From: Gammaproteobacteria bacterium
GTDB lineage: Bacteria; Pseudomonadota; Gammaproteobacteria; HK1
Assembly: GCA_022826505.1 (NCBI GenBank)
Contig: JAJDUQ010000210.1
Location: forward strand, 1 to 34,767
DNA: 34,767 nt
Reading direction: 5' to 3'
Shown: piece by piece, positions 24,916-34,269 of the stretch
Layout of the letters: the number at the start of each line of letters is the position of its first letter
How positions within the stretch are numbered: the stretch's first letter is position 1
The notes under the pieces: generated by a model
Seen by the model: the letters and a program-made list of their open reading frames with translations, nothing else
Told to the model about the DNA's origin: nothing
Databases searched by the model: none
Made by a program: the position numbers and the translations under genes

Positions 24916-25109
24916 GGGCTGGCCTCCATGCAGCGCTATGCGGCGTCAGTGGGCGTGGAGGGACGCTGGCGAGCCGGACGAAGGCCTCACCCAAGCTCCG
25001 CGGCCCGACGTCGGCTACGGAATTTCATGACACCGGGCGGGACCATGGAATGCGGCGGCTCCGGTCGGTCATGAATGCCCCGGGTCCGCGTTGCGTGCCG
25101 CGCGCAAGG

Positions 25110-25520
25110 CTATCCTCCCCGGTACTGGATGACCTTGATAGGCCGGATGATGATGGTGGAGTCGTCATGCCCGGTTGCATCGTAGTGCGCCATGAACGCG
25201 TCGACACGGTCCGGCCCGAGATAGCGCAGGGCGATTTCGTACTCCTCCTCGCGGCTGAGGGCGGGCCCGATTTCAGCGTCCCCCTTCACCATCACCGCGT
25301 GATAGGGCGGCTCGCGCGTATCGACAACCACCATCGCTTTGCCGGTGCGCTCAACGTTCCGGCTCTTCTGCGAAGAGCGCGAGGTGGTAATGGTGATGAT
25401 CCCGTCGCGGTAGCGGTACCACATGGGGATGGCATGCGGCGAGTTTCCGGGTCCGGTGGTGGCGAGCACGCAGACCATGGTCCGTGAGAGCAGCTCGTGG
25501 GCATCGGCAGGCATCTTCAT
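25110..25520 (-). CDS. PPOX-class FMN/F420-binding split-barrel protein
   Basis: A 136-residue protein with the complete fold: ELLSRTMVCVLATTGPGNSPHAIPMWYRYRDGIITITTS, RNVERTGKAMVVVDTREPPYHAVMVKGDAEIGP, EYEIALRYLG and the terminal STIIIRPIKVIQYRG strand typical of F420/FMN-dependent reductases of this size. ATG 25520 has GAGGA seven bases upstream; sequence further upstream in frame is low-complexity and rejected. It is a tandem paralogue of the truncated gene downstream. The substrate is unknown. Confidence 0.88.
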   Translation of the reverse strand: MKMPADAHELLSRTMVCVLATTGPGNSPHAIPMWYRYRDGIITITTSRSSQKSRNVERTGKAMVVVDTREPPYHAVMVKGDAEIGPALSREEEYEIALRYLGPDRVDAFMAHYDATGHDDSTIIIRPIKVIQYRGG

Positions 25521-25660
25521 GTCGGGTCCTCGGGTCGGATCGTCAGGCGGTGGAGAAGTGGCCGGCGGGATGGGGCTGGAGCACTGGGCAGTGGGCCGCG
25601 ATGACGTCGTCATCGAGATCCGCCACGGAGCTCGGTTTGGCCTCGACCGATCAGTAATGC

Positions 25661-25921
25661 TTGAACTACCGGCAGGAGAACGGCGCGCAGGCCATGCTGT
25701 TCCGCTCCGAGAACGGCGGGGAGTCGTGGCGTTCACTGTGCGACGAGGCCCATTCGCCGAGCGCCGCCAACTTCCTCGGGCTGGCGGTGGACCCGGAGGT
25801 GGCGGGCGGTGTGCTGGTCGGCACGGACACCGGAGAGGTGTGACGTGTCAGCGACTGCGCCGAATGGGAACGGTGCGGCGAGGGTATGCCGACCGTGCTT
25901 TCGTTTGCGGCAATGGCTTGA
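25661..25921 (+). pseudogene. BNR/Asp-box (sialidase-repeat-like) protein remnant with in-frame stop
   Basis: The plus frame reads NYRQENGAQAMLFRSENGGESWRSLCD, containing an Asp-box-like S-x-N-G-G-x-S-W. FLGLAVDPEVAGGVLVGTDTGEV then hits TGA (25841-25843). In the same frame after the stop it continues RVSDCAEWERCGEGMPTVLSFAA to a second stop at 25919-25921. A Trp codon (TGG) is the expected residue at the first stop, so a single TGG-to-TGA change is likely. Another stop closes the frame just upstream. Only one or two propeller blades of a former larger gene remain. Confidence 0.65.
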
Positions 25922-26027
25922 CCGCTGTCCGGACGCGACGGGATCGGATCCCCTGTACAGGCCCGGAAACCTCACTCCGAGACGGAACAGGATCGTGCGC
26001 TCGGGATTCACGGCGCGGTTCGCGGCG

Positions 26028-27623
26028 TCAGATTTCGTCGGAAAAGGCATAGTCACGATCGAGCCGCCCGGTCATTGCGCGCGCATGAGGTGCCGCCTCG
26101 GCGATCAGCGCCAGCACGAATTCGTCGTCGTGCGGGAGGCCCGCGAGGCCGGCCAGCATCCGTGCTTCGTCCAGCATCGCGCCCTGGCGCGGCGGTGCGG
26201 GCGCGGGCAGTGCGTACGTCTGGAGCCGCGGGTCGTCGTCAGCTTCGAGCACCGGGCGGCGGCTGCCCCATTCGGTCGCGACCTGGAATGCCTGTCCGGC
26301 CGCCAGTACCAGCCGATCGAGGAAGGGCGCGGCGGCGAGCTGCACGCCCAACGGCAGGCCGCCTTCGGAGAAACCCGCGGTCAGCGTGAGTGCCGGTCCT
26401 CCGGTCACGTCGAACGGCGTGGTGATGCTGGGAGAGCGCCAGAAGCTCGCCGGGTCGTGAGCATCGAGGCGCGGTGCCGGCCCGGTCGCCGAAGGCGCGA
26501 TCAGCAGGTCGAAACGCTCGTAGACCGGTTCCATCGCGCGCAGCAGTTGGCGCCAGCGCCGGTGCGCGGCCACGTAGTCCTGCGCGGTGAAGCAGACCGC
26601 CCCGAGGGCTCGGGCCAGGAAATCCTGACCGAAATCGCGCGGGCGGGTCTGCAGGTTGCGGCGGTGGACGTTGAACAGCTCGCTCTCGGCGATGGTGATC
26701 TTGACGTCGTACCAGTCCTGCATCGGCGCGATGCGGGCGGTCTCGACCTCGGCGCCAAGGCTTTCGAGCACGTCGGCAACGTGCTCGCAAGCCGCAACCA
26801 TTTCAGGCGCAACGGCCAGGTCCTCCTCCCAGAAATGGCGCAGCAGGCCGACACGCAACCCGGCCATGGAAGCCGGCGGGGGGTGCTGCGGCTCGGCGCT
26901 GGAGCGCGGGTCCCGCGGGTCGTAACCGGCGAGAACGTCCAGCAGCAGCCCACAGTCTTCGGCCGTCCAGGCCAGCGGTCCGCAGTGGTCGAAGGTGAAG
27001 GAATTGGGAATGACGCCGTGCCGGCTCACCAGGCCGTAGCTCGGCATCAGACCGGTGGTGCCGGAAAGCGCCGCCGGTCCACGGATCGAGCCGCCGGTAT
27101 CGGTGCCGAGCGCCCCGAGGCAGAATCCGGCCGCCACCGCCACGGCCGACCCGGATGACGATCCGCCGGAGAAATGCTCGATATTCCAGGGATTGCGGGC
27201 CGGCGGCCAGGGCAGATCGAAGCTGGGACCGCCATGCGCGAACTCGTGCGTCGTGAGCTTGCCGGTGATCACGGCGCCCGCGGTCCTGAGGCGGCGCACC
27301 GTCTCGGCATCCCGGTCGGGAACACGGCCCAGGGCGGTCTTCGAGCCCCCGGCGGTCAGCACGCCTTCGGTATCGTAGATGTCCTTCAGCGCGACGGTCA
27401 CACCGTGCAGTGGACCCCGGCGGCGCCCGGCCGCGATCTTGGCGTCCGCCTCTCTCGCCGCCGCGAGGGCGCTCTCGGTCATGAGCGTCACGTGGGAATC
27501 GAGCCGCGCGTCGAAGGCCGCGATGCGTGCGAATGTCGCCTCGACCAGATCGAGCGACGACAGCTCCCGCGCCGCAATCATGCGTGCGGCGTCGGCCAAC
27601 GTCAGGTGCGCAAGATCAACCAT
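26028..27623 (-). CDS. Amidase (amidase-signature family)
   Basis: A complete 531-residue amidase. The Ser-cisSer-Lys catalytic triad is visible: Lys in HGVTVALKDIYDTEGVLT, and the serines in HFSGGSSSGSAVAVAAGF and GTDTGGSIRGPAALSGTTGL. The N-terminus LAHLTLADAARMIAARELSSLDLVEATFARI is usual for GatA-like amidases. The C-terminal region, with GLPLGVQLAAAPFLDRLVLAAGQAF, is typical of amide hydrolases rather than GatA; no GatB/GatC lies nearby. It hydrolyses a small amide or a urea-like N-carbamoyl compound. The substrate is undetermined. Confidence 0.93.
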   Translation of the reverse strand: MVDLAHLTLADAARMIAARELSSLDLVEATFARIAAFDARLDSHVTLMTESALAAAREADAKIAAGRRRGPLHGVTVALKDIYDTEGVLTAGGSKTALGRVPDRDAETVRRLRTAGAVITGKLTTHEFAHGGPSFDLPWPPARNPWNIEHFSGGSSSGSAVAVAAGFCLGALGTDTGGSIRGPAALSGTTGLMPSYGLVSRHGVIPNSFTFDHCGPLAWTAEDCGLLLDVLAGYDPRDPRSSAEPQHPPPASMAGLRVGLLRHFWEEDLAVAPEMVAACEHVADVLESLGAEVETARIAPMQDWYDVKITIAESELFNVHRRNLQTRPRDFGQDFLARALGAVCFTAQDYVAAHRRWRQLLRAMEPVYERFDLLIAPSATGPAPRLDAHDPASFWRSPSITTPFDVTGGPALTLTAGFSEGGLPLGVQLAAAPFLDRLVLAAGQAFQVATEWGSRRPVLEADDDPRLQTYALPAPAPPRQGAMLDEARMLAGLAGLPHDDEFVLALIAEAAPHARAMTGRLDRDYAFSDEI

Positions 27624-27977
27624 GTTTCCGTCCCACTGCGTCCGGGGACACCATTCTCCCCGCTCGAAGGCGGAAAGCGGTCAAGTTGCGTCCCGCGGCG
27701 CGCCGCGGCCACTCTGCACGTCACCTGCTGCCCTCCGGCCCACCCCCTGCGTGTCACGCTTTCATCATTGCCGGCGGCACCAAAGCGCGTCCCCTCGACC
27801 GCGAAACGTCTGCGCTCGCACCGACAACGTACCTGACAGGGACCACACTTGTTCGACCACACCGCTACTCCTCCACCAACGGGGATTGGCCGGTTACTTT
27901 GCCTGTCCTTTGAAGGATCTCCGGCCCGGCCCTGCGGCACCGCGGGTGAGCGAGCGCCGCGCTCGGGACGTCAGCCG
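27624..27977. other. Intergenic region between the amidase and drmC
   Basis: About 350 nt with no recognised gene in either strand. A perfect 16-bp palindrome, CCGCGGCGCGCCGCGG, lies at 27693-27708. It could be a protein-binding site, or half of a terminator-like stem, though no T-run follows on either side. It separates the catabolic genes from the DISARM genes. Confidence 0.45.
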
Positions 27978-28757
27978 CTACGCGTCGGGCAGTCGTCGCA
28001 GCAGATCTTTCTCGATCAGCGTACGAAAGTGAATCACCGTCGTCGCGGCCAGGGCGCGGTCCCGCACGAGGAGTCCCAGCTCGATGTTGCGGTCCCAAGC
28101 GGCCGCGGTCAGGTTTGCAGACGTAATGAACACGGATTCCTCGTCCGCCACCACCGCCTTGGCGTGGAGCACCCCGGTCGGGCTACCCATCTCTAGTGAT
28201 CGTGGGTCGAAATAGACCTTGGGGCGGGCCGCGCCCGGCCACTCGCGACCCCAGAATTCGTCCGCGAATCGGCGAACGAGACTGTCGGCGGCCGTGGTGT
28301 CGCCGCGTCTGCGTTCGATGTTGAGCAGCAGCGTGACCTCCAGCCCGGGGATCGCGTCCATGCGCCTCGCCAGCGCCCCGAACGCCTGGGGACCATCGAA
28401 GAATGCGTAGGAACTGACCCAGACCGAACGCTCGGCGGAACCCAGCAACTCCTCGTACACCCGGCGCGTGTCGCGCGCGTGCAAGCCGGCAACCTCCGGG
28501 CCCGTCCATACGAAGTCCGGTGGCGACGTGCGGACCTCCGCGAGCCGCAAACTCTTCAGCCAGACGGCCCCCGCGACGGGAGAGACGCCGAGGCGCTCCC
28601 ACCCCTGAAGCACTTGCAGGATGGATTCGTCGTATCCACCGCCGACCGTGGCGCGAATCGCCATCGCGGTCCAGGGCGGTGCAAGCAGCCCGGATTCGAG
28701 CGCACTCGCCAGACGGACTCGCACGTGCGAGGGAATCTCGAGCAGCGTGTCAATCAC
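27978..28757 (-). CDS. drmC: DISARM phospholipase-D-like protein DrmC
   Basis: A 259-residue PLD-superfamily protein. A single HKD motif is seen in GVLHAKAVVADEESVFITSANLTAAAWDRNIELGLLV (H-x-K-x4-D, His near residue 195). The N-terminal half is helical (LLEIPSHVRVRLASALESG) with VWVSSYAFFDGPQAFGALARRMD before the catalytic part, as in DISARM DrmC. DrmC is a core gene product of DISARM but is reported dispensable in the type II system. It is last in the minus-strand order drmA-drmB-drmC, 80 nt after drmB. Intact. Confidence 0.9.
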   Translation of the reverse strand: MIDTLLEIPSHVRVRLASALESGLLAPPWTAMAIRATVGGGYDESILQVLQGWERLGVSPVAGAVWLKSLRLAEVRTSPPDFVWTGPEVAGLHARDTRRVYEELLGSAERSVWVSSYAFFDGPQAFGALARRMDAIPGLEVTLLLNIERRRGDTTAADSLVRRFADEFWGREWPGAARPKVYFDPRSLEMGSPTGVLHAKAVVADEESVFITSANLTAAAWDRNIELGLLVRDRALAATTVIHFRTLIEKDLLRRLPDA

Positions 28758-28784
28758 GGGTCCGGCATCGGCCGTTTACAGGAC

Positions 28785-28815
28785 GCTCCCGCCGCGCTCC
28801 CAGGAAAAATGCACC
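28785..28815. repeat. Partial copy of dispersed GC palindrome between drmB and drmC
   Basis: GCGCTCCCAGGA is shared with the tail of the repeat at 10092-10116, preceded by a GACGCTCCCGCC half-unit. The GCGGGCA stem itself is missing. It fills much of the 80-nt drmB-drmC gap and may be a decayed repeat. Confidence 0.4.
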
Positions 28816-28837
28816 TCTCCGTTCCTTCACGGCAATC

Positions 28838-30703
28838 TCACGGCGTGCCGAAGAACGCAGCACCCGCCGCGTACAACGTCGGCACCACCAGCGCCCGGTC
28901 CAGGTACTCGTTTCGCATTTCGCAGGAGGTCTCCGCAATGAGCGTGCAGCCGTGACAGGCGGCGCCGTGCAGCCAGCGCTCTTCCATGCTGCGGCCTGGG
29001 ACATGCTCCGCGCACACCGGATCGTTGGAACAGAGCGCCGCGGTCCGAAGTGCATGACACAAGTGGTCCTCGATGCGCCTCGCTTCCTGCACCAGACCGC
29101 CCAGCGTGCCTTCGGCATCCGGGCTCGCGGTGTAGAGCAGCAGGGCGTAACGCGCACCCTGGAGGTTCCGCTCGCTGCGCGAGCTCGCCCTGGGAACATT
29201 CCGCTCGCTGCGCGAGCTCGCCTGATCCACGAAGATCCGTTCCCGGATGGACGCGGCCGGATAGCCGCATCGCATGGACAGCGACTGAAGAAGCAGATGG
29301 GCCAGAGTGTGCAGCAGAACGTACGGGCCTCCGGGAAAGGGTCGCTCGCTCTTTCGTTGGCCCGCCCAAGCATTGTGACCCGCGATCAGCTCGTTCAGCC
29401 GCTGCTTCACCGGTTCGCGGCCGAGCCAATCAGTCACCGCATCGGCTCGAAGCTGGACCAGGATGCCTTCACCGCGATTCTCCACTGCCGGAAACCACGC
29501 CGGCTCCAGGGCAATTGCAGCGCGCTCGACTTCGCCGTCGTACTCGCCGTCCACGTTCGGCATGACCGGTTCCAGCCGCGTGAACCCGGCCAGCGCCAGC
29601 ACTTCCCGCAGCCGATGAACCTGAATGACGGATTCGATGGCGTCGAGCCGCGCCGAGTGGCGCCATACGGACTCCGGCAGGCGACGCGCATGGAAGTCGG
29701 GTTCGATGGGTGCATCGTCTGCGTAGCCTTCCGGGACGGCCAGCAGAGCATCCAGCTCCGCGTGCTTGATGGGACGTTCCCCGGCCGCGCCGCCCGAACT
29801 CCGGGCCGCGATCGCGTCCAGCACTTCCCCGTCGGAGAACGACGCCAAGCCGTTCGCCACGTCGGGAAAGCTCTTCATGACCCCGAGGGCGTTCGCGTCC
29901 TTGACGACCTGGAGGCGGTCCCACAGCGCCTCCACCGCCTGATCGACTTCGCTGCCCCGATCGGGCAGGGACAGCACACTGACCACCTGCGGAAACCAGG
30001 CGTTCGAGGCGGTGCGGATCAACAGCCGGCTGGGCTCGCAGCACTCCTCGTTCGCATGGCGTCCCAGCCACGGCCTCGCGCCCCGACACACTCCCAGCGG
30101 AAAGCTCGCGAAGTCGACCGCCTCGTGCATCCGGCGCGACCTGCCGCACTCGCAGCGCACGATCTGCTCGACCAGATCGCCGCTCGTGCCACGCTCGTCG
30201 AGCCACAGCCGCCGGCGGCAGGGATCGTCCGGCCCGTGGACGAACTGGTACCAGTCGATGTCGTCGACGTGGCCCTTCGAGCAGGCGCGGACGAACCGGG
30301 TGGCGACCACCGGGCGCTTCTCGTAGCGGCCGTTGGTGAGGGCGGTACGTGGAACCATGCGCCGCGAGCGCGTGCCGGATCGAGTCCCGGCGCTGGGGCC
30401 GGCACCGGATTCCTGCACCACGAACCACTCGGGGAATCGCCACGCACCGATTCCTCGCTGTTGATCCTGCCAGCTCTCCGGCTCGGGTGGCGGCGCATGG
30501 AGTCTCGGATTCGGAACGCCGGTCATGGACATCAGCTTGGCCGAGAGACGCGGCTCGTCGATCGGTTCGAGACGCGTCTCGCTGCCCCAGGTATCGAGTC
30601 CGCCCACGATGGCGGAGTCGTTCGGCAGGTCGATGAGCGCGCCCGGACCGAAGGTGGTAATCACCTGGCTGCGGCGCAACTGCCCGTGCCCCTTCCCGTT
30701 CAT
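28838..30703 (-). CDS. drmB: DISARM protein DrmB (DUF1998)
   Basis: A 621-residue protein. The N-terminus GQLRRSQVITTFGPGALIDLP and IVGGLDTW is the DrmB signature. Cysteine pairs in RACSKGHVDDIDW and RCECGRSRRMHEAVD suggest a zinc-binding middle domain. The C-terminal DUF1998 (~460-610) contains LLHTLAHLLLQSLSMRCGYPAASIRERI, ALLLYTASPDAEGTLGGLV and a cysteine-rich end (MEERWLHGAACHGCTLIAETSCEMRN). DrmA and DrmB form the DNA-sensing core complex of DISARM. The ATG overlaps the drmA stop by 4 nt. A two-unit palindromic repeat inserts about 20 residues in frame near residue 493-513, inside DUF1998, where the family normally has a short loop; the function may be preserved. Confidence 0.92.
   Translation of the reverse strand: MNGKGHGQLRRSQVITTFGPGALIDLPNDSAIVGGLDTWGSETRLEPIDEPRLSAKLMSMTGVPNPRLHAPPPEPESWQDQQRGIGAWRFPEWFVVQESGAGPSAGTRSGTRSRRMVPRTALTNGRYEKRPVVATRFVRACSKGHVDDIDWYQFVHGPDDPCRRRLWLDERGTSGDLVEQIVRCECGRSRRMHEAVDFASFPLGVCRGARPWLGRHANEECCEPSRLLIRTASNAWFPQVVSVLSLPDRGSEVDQAVEALWDRLQVVKDANALGVMKSFPDVANGLASFSDGEVLDAIAARSSGGAAGERPIKHAELDALLAVPEGYADDAPIEPDFHARRLPESVWRHSARLDAIESVIQVHRLREVLALAGFTRLEPVMPNVDGEYDGEVERAAIALEPAWFPAVENRGEGILVQLRADAVTDWLGREPVKQRLNELIAGHNAWAGQRKSERPFPGGPYVLLHTLAHLLLQSLSMRCGYPAASIRERIFVDQASSRSERNVPRASSRSERNLQGARYALLLYTASPDAEGTLGGLVQEARRIEDHLCHALRTAALCSNDPVCAEHVPGRSMEERWLHGAACHGCTLIAETSCEMRNEYLDRALVVPTLYAAGAAFFGTP
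29166..29222. repeat. Two tandem copies of a GC palindromic unit inside drmB
   Basis: The 24-nt unit beginning TTCCGCTCGCTGCGCGAGCT occurs at 29166-29189 and again at 29199-29222, identical in both copies and 33 nt apart. Each copy contains GCTCG/CGAGC inverted halves. In the drmB frame it encodes two ASSRSERN repeats. The 33-nt period keeps the reading frame open. Confidence 0.85.
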
Positions 30704-33700
30704 GCGCCGCCGCCTCCGCCGAGCCGGCTCGAGAGATCCCTGAGAAACAGGTTCACCTGCGGCTCCACGTCGCGAAGCGATCGGTTGGTGCGAAACTTCT
30801 TGTGGTGGTGGGATTCGAAGTCGGTGTCCAGCATCTCGCGGAGAAGCGGTTTCCGGGCCGATGCCTCGTACTTCTGATACTGCATCGGCACCCCGTCGCG
30901 ACGGTATTCGTCGTGGATCGCGCGCCAGGAATCGAACAGGTCGCCGACGCGGTTCCGAACGCTGCGCAGCCGGTCGGCGCGCTCGGTGTCGTCCGCGAAG
31001 GGCTGCTCGTGGATTCGCGACCCGAACACGTCGAGCAACAGCCGTTCGAGCGCCGCGCGTTCCGCCTCGATTCCTTCCACGCCATCCGGCGGAGTCATCG
31101 CCGGCCGAGCGTGGCGGGCCAGCGCCACCAATGCACCCGCAAATCCCCGGTCCAGAGCCCGCGCGGCGAACGGGGTGACGCTTGAGACCTCGACCGAGCG
31201 ATAGAACGTCTCGTGGTAGTGCCGAAAACGCTCGTAATGGGACCGATCCCGGGGCTTGTGAATGTTGTAGAGGGTCACCACCAGTCCGGGGCGGTGATCG
31301 TGCCGGCCCACCCGGCTGGTGGCCTGGATGTACTCCGAGTGGGTCTTCGGCTGCCCGTAGACCAGCATCAGGCCCAGTCGCTGGATGTCGAGGCCCACCG
31401 AGATCATGTTGGTCGCGATCGCGCAGTCCACCCGCTGCTTGCGGTCATGGAACATGCATCCGAGACGCCTTCGCGCCTCGGCCACCTTGTCGGTGCCCAC
31501 CCGCGAGGTCAGCTCGACCACGTCGGAGAAGCTGGTGCGGTCCCGAAACAGGCCCTCCGCTTCACCGAGCCGGATGCGTTGGCTGTACCGCTTGAGCGTG
31601 TTCTGGACCTCCTCCTCGAGGATCCGCCGGGCACCCCCAAGCTCGCGCAGGCTGTTGAAGTAGCCGAGCACCGTCATGTACGGGTCGGCCGGGTTGTCCC
31701 GGTTGCGGGGGCCGCCGGCCTCGCGCCAGGCCCGCTCGGCCGCGCCCATGAGGGCGAGCAGCACCCGGCGCATCGCCTCCTTGGGGTTGCGGCCCTGAGC
31801 CGCGACGCCGAAGTACCTGCGCGCGTGCTTCTCCGACGCCGGCATGGCGCGGGCGAAGAACGAGTCCCGGCGCTCCGGCCCCGGCGGCGGGAACACATGC
31901 GTGATGGGCCGCGCGAAGAGCGCCTGGATCTGCTCCCGGGCGTGGCGGACGGTGGCCGTCGAGGCGACGATCTTCGGCCTCGTGCGCTGCCCGTCGATCT
32001 CCCGCGTGCACAGCGATTCGATCACCGTCTCGTAGAGACCGGCCATGGTGCCGAGAGGGCCGGAGATCAGGTGCAGCTCGTCCTGGATGACGAGATCGGG
32101 CGGCGGAAGCGGACGCGCGAGCCGACCCCCGCGGCGGGGCTCCGCGGCTCCGTAGAATCCTGCCGCGTCATACCGGTCGGCGCCCCCGAGCAGCGCGCCG
32201 GAATCACCCACCCATGGCAACGAGGCGAACTTGTCCACGGTGGCGATCAGGAACGCGGGCAGGCGCCGATAAAGCGGCTCGTCCACCGCGACGATGGGGA
32301 GTGGCTGGTCGCCGGAGAACTCGCACTGCCAGTTGGCGCACGCGATGCGCAGATCGGTCGGCTTTTCCGCGTTCGGCAGCAGCGTGAAGGAGTCCGGGGT
32401 GAAGTCCTCACCGCACCACGGACAGCTCTCCATCGGAATGGGCGCCGGCCGGCCGCGCGGGTTGTTCTTGTACTGGCTGACCTTGGCGCGAGCGGAGTCC
32501 GAACGCCCGTCGCCCTTCGCGCCGAGGTGATTGGGTGTGCCCGCCTTGCCCACCCACAGACCGATCTCGAACGGCCATTCGCCCAACCGGCCGCCGGCGT
32601 TCCCCCGGCGCTCCAACTCCAGCGCGCAGATCAGCCCGGCCGCGCGCCCGAGCTGATCGAGGGTCAGCAGACGCAGGGTGTAGCGCATGATGACGCTGAC
32701 GCCGGCTCCCGCGCGGCCGTTCTCGCCCGGGTTGCGGAGCCGCCGCAGGACCATGGTGAACGCGGCGAGGCCGAGATACGCCTCGGTCTTGCCGCCGCCG
32801 GTGGGGAAGAACAGCAAGTCCACGAACTCGCGCTCGGGATTGGCAGCATCGGCGATGCCGGGGAGATTCAGCAGGATGAAGGCGAGCTGAAAGGCCCGCC
32901 AGCGCGGCGCACCGGTGGCGCCTTCGCGTGCGAGACGGCGCGAGAGGGCGGCGGCCACGGCGCGATTCGCGGTACGGAAGGCGTCGAGCGCGTCCGCATC
33001 GGTCGCCAGCACCCCAATGCCGCGCTCCATTCGGTCCGCGGCAATCCTGGCCATGCGCACGAGCTGCCCGGCCACCTCCCGGCGCTCGCCGGTCAAGCCA
33101 CCGAGCCTCGCCTGCTGGTCGTCGAGCCATGTCCGATACCCGGTCACGAGTGGCGACAACGCCGCCTCGGCCGCGGAGCCGTCGGCGAGCGCGCCGAGCG
33201 CCTGCATGTCGAGCACTGCCCCCGGGGGATCGAAGGTCTCCGTCTTCTCGACTTCGGCGGAGGGCGTCCAGGTGGTGCGGAGCGCCCGGCAGGCGCCGTC
33301 CACCAGCTCCCAGTCCGCGGAGACCCCGTGGCCGGCCGCGAACTCGGGAGCGTGGGCGTAGTGCAGGTCCGCCACGCGCTCGTCCCAGTCATCGCCGGAG
33401 ACCTCGCGGGGGTCGGGTCGCGGGACGAACGGTATCGTGCTCCGCACCTCGATCTCGGCCTGGAAGGCGAACGCCTCGTCGCGCTCGCGATCCGACGCCG
33501 CGATGCGGTCGTTCACCAGGAACAGGGACACGGAACGCGTTCCGGGCGCGATCCGCCCCGCGAAGCTCGCGGCATCCACCGGACGCGCGACTGCGTGGAG
33601 AACCAGCCCGCCGGAATTCGGAACCGGGTGGGGTCGCGGATCGCCGGTCGTTGCCGGCAGGGTCACCGGCACGGATTCTTCGCGAGGAGTGCGCTGCCAC

Positions 33701-34269
33701 CAGCTCCGGACCTGGCTCTGGCCGGTTCCGTCGGGGCCGGTGATCGCCTGCTCGGCGTGGCGGCCCTCGCCGCCGGCTCCATCCCCGCTTTCGCTCCTGC
33801 CCGCGCGTTGATCCGCGGGCGTCTCCCGCGGGTCGCGTTCCGCTCCTGCTTCGCCGCCCTGCCCGGCGCGGTCACGGCTCGGGTCGCCGCTCTCCGCCTC
33901 CACCCGGCGGTAGTCGCCCCAACGGACGAGGACCTCCAGCGCGTCGACTCCCTCGTTCACGAGGAAGCTCAACCCCATGGACGAGGGGAAGAAGCCCTTC
34001 TTCGCGGCCCGGCGGTCTTCGGTGGAGTCATCGCCGAGCCCTGCCCGTTCCGCCACCTCGGGCTCGTCGTCCACGTCCGCGTCGCCGCGCTGCTCGACCG
34101 GCGCGCCGCGAGGGACGAGAAACCCGGTGAGGTACCAGTTGGACGGCCGCTCCCAGCCCCGCAACCGCTCGTCCGACAGCGAATGGCCGGCCCACGGGCC
34201 GATGAGGTCGAGCCGGAGCGCGTGGACGATCGCCTCGCGCACTTCGGCGGATTCCGCGGGGCGAGTCAT
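30700..34269 (-). CDS. drmA: DISARM helicase DrmA
   Basis: An 1189-residue SF2-type helicase. In order are seen: Walker A LLFFPTGGGKTEAYLGLAAF (Lys near residue 494); a zinc-like pair CPWCGEDF ... CANWQCEF; the DExH box LVIQDELHLISGPLGTMAGL (near 730); KIVASTATVRHA (motif III); MISVGLDIQRLGLMLVYGQ (motif V); and YIQATSRVGR (motif VI, near 988). The acidic/Gly-rich segment near 130-190 is a linker. DrmA with DrmB loads on phage DNA and is the core of DISARM. I chose ATG 34269, with GGAAG before it, over the upstream GTG at 34287. It ends with a 4-nt overlap into drmB. There is no drmMI, drmMII, drmD or drmE gene in the window. Confidence 0.94.
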   Translation of the reverse strand: MTRPAESAEVREAIVHALRLDLIGPWAGHSLSDERLRGWERPSNWYLTGFLVPRGAPVEQRGDADVDDEPEVAERAGLGDDSTEDRRAAKKGFFPSSMGLSFLVNEGVDALEVLVRWGDYRRVEAESGDPSRDRAGQGGEAGAERDPRETPADQRAGRSESGDGAGGEGRHAEQAITGPDGTGQSQVRSWWQRTPREESVPVTLPATTGDPRPHPVPNSGGLVLHAVARPVDAASFAGRIAPGTRSVSLFLVNDRIAASDRERDEAFAFQAEIEVRSTIPFVPRPDPREVSGDDWDERVADLHYAHAPEFAAGHGVSADWELVDGACRALRTTWTPSAEVEKTETFDPPGAVLDMQALGALADGSAAEAALSPLVTGYRTWLDDQQARLGGLTGERREVAGQLVRMARIAADRMERGIGVLATDADALDAFRTANRAVAAALSRRLAREGATGAPRWRAFQLAFILLNLPGIADAANPEREFVDLLFFPTGGGKTEAYLGLAAFTMVLRRLRNPGENGRAGAGVSVIMRYTLRLLTLDQLGRAAGLICALELERRGNAGGRLGEWPFEIGLWVGKAGTPNHLGAKGDGRSDSARAKVSQYKNNPRGRPAPIPMESCPWCGEDFTPDSFTLLPNAEKPTDLRIACANWQCEFSGDQPLPIVAVDEPLYRRLPAFLIATVDKFASLPWVGDSGALLGGADRYDAAGFYGAAEPRRGGRLARPLPPPDLVIQDELHLISGPLGTMAGLYETVIESLCTREIDGQRTRPKIVASTATVRHAREQIQALFARPITHVFPPPGPERRDSFFARAMPASEKHARRYFGVAAQGRNPKEAMRRVLLALMGAAERAWREAGGPRNRDNPADPYMTVLGYFNSLRELGGARRILEEEVQNTLKRYSQRIRLGEAEGLFRDRTSFSDVVELTSRVGTDKVAEARRRLGCMFHDRKQRVDCAIATNMISVGLDIQRLGLMLVYGQPKTHSEYIQATSRVGRHDHRPGLVVTLYNIHKPRDRSHYERFRHYHETFYRSVEVSSVTPFAARALDRGFAGALVALARHARPAMTPPDGVEGIEAERAALERLLLDVFGSRIHEQPFADDTERADRLRSVRNRVGDLFDSWRAIHDEYRRDGVPMQYQKYEASARKPLLREMLDTDFESHHHKKFRTNRSLRDVEPQVNLFLRDLSSRLGGGGGA

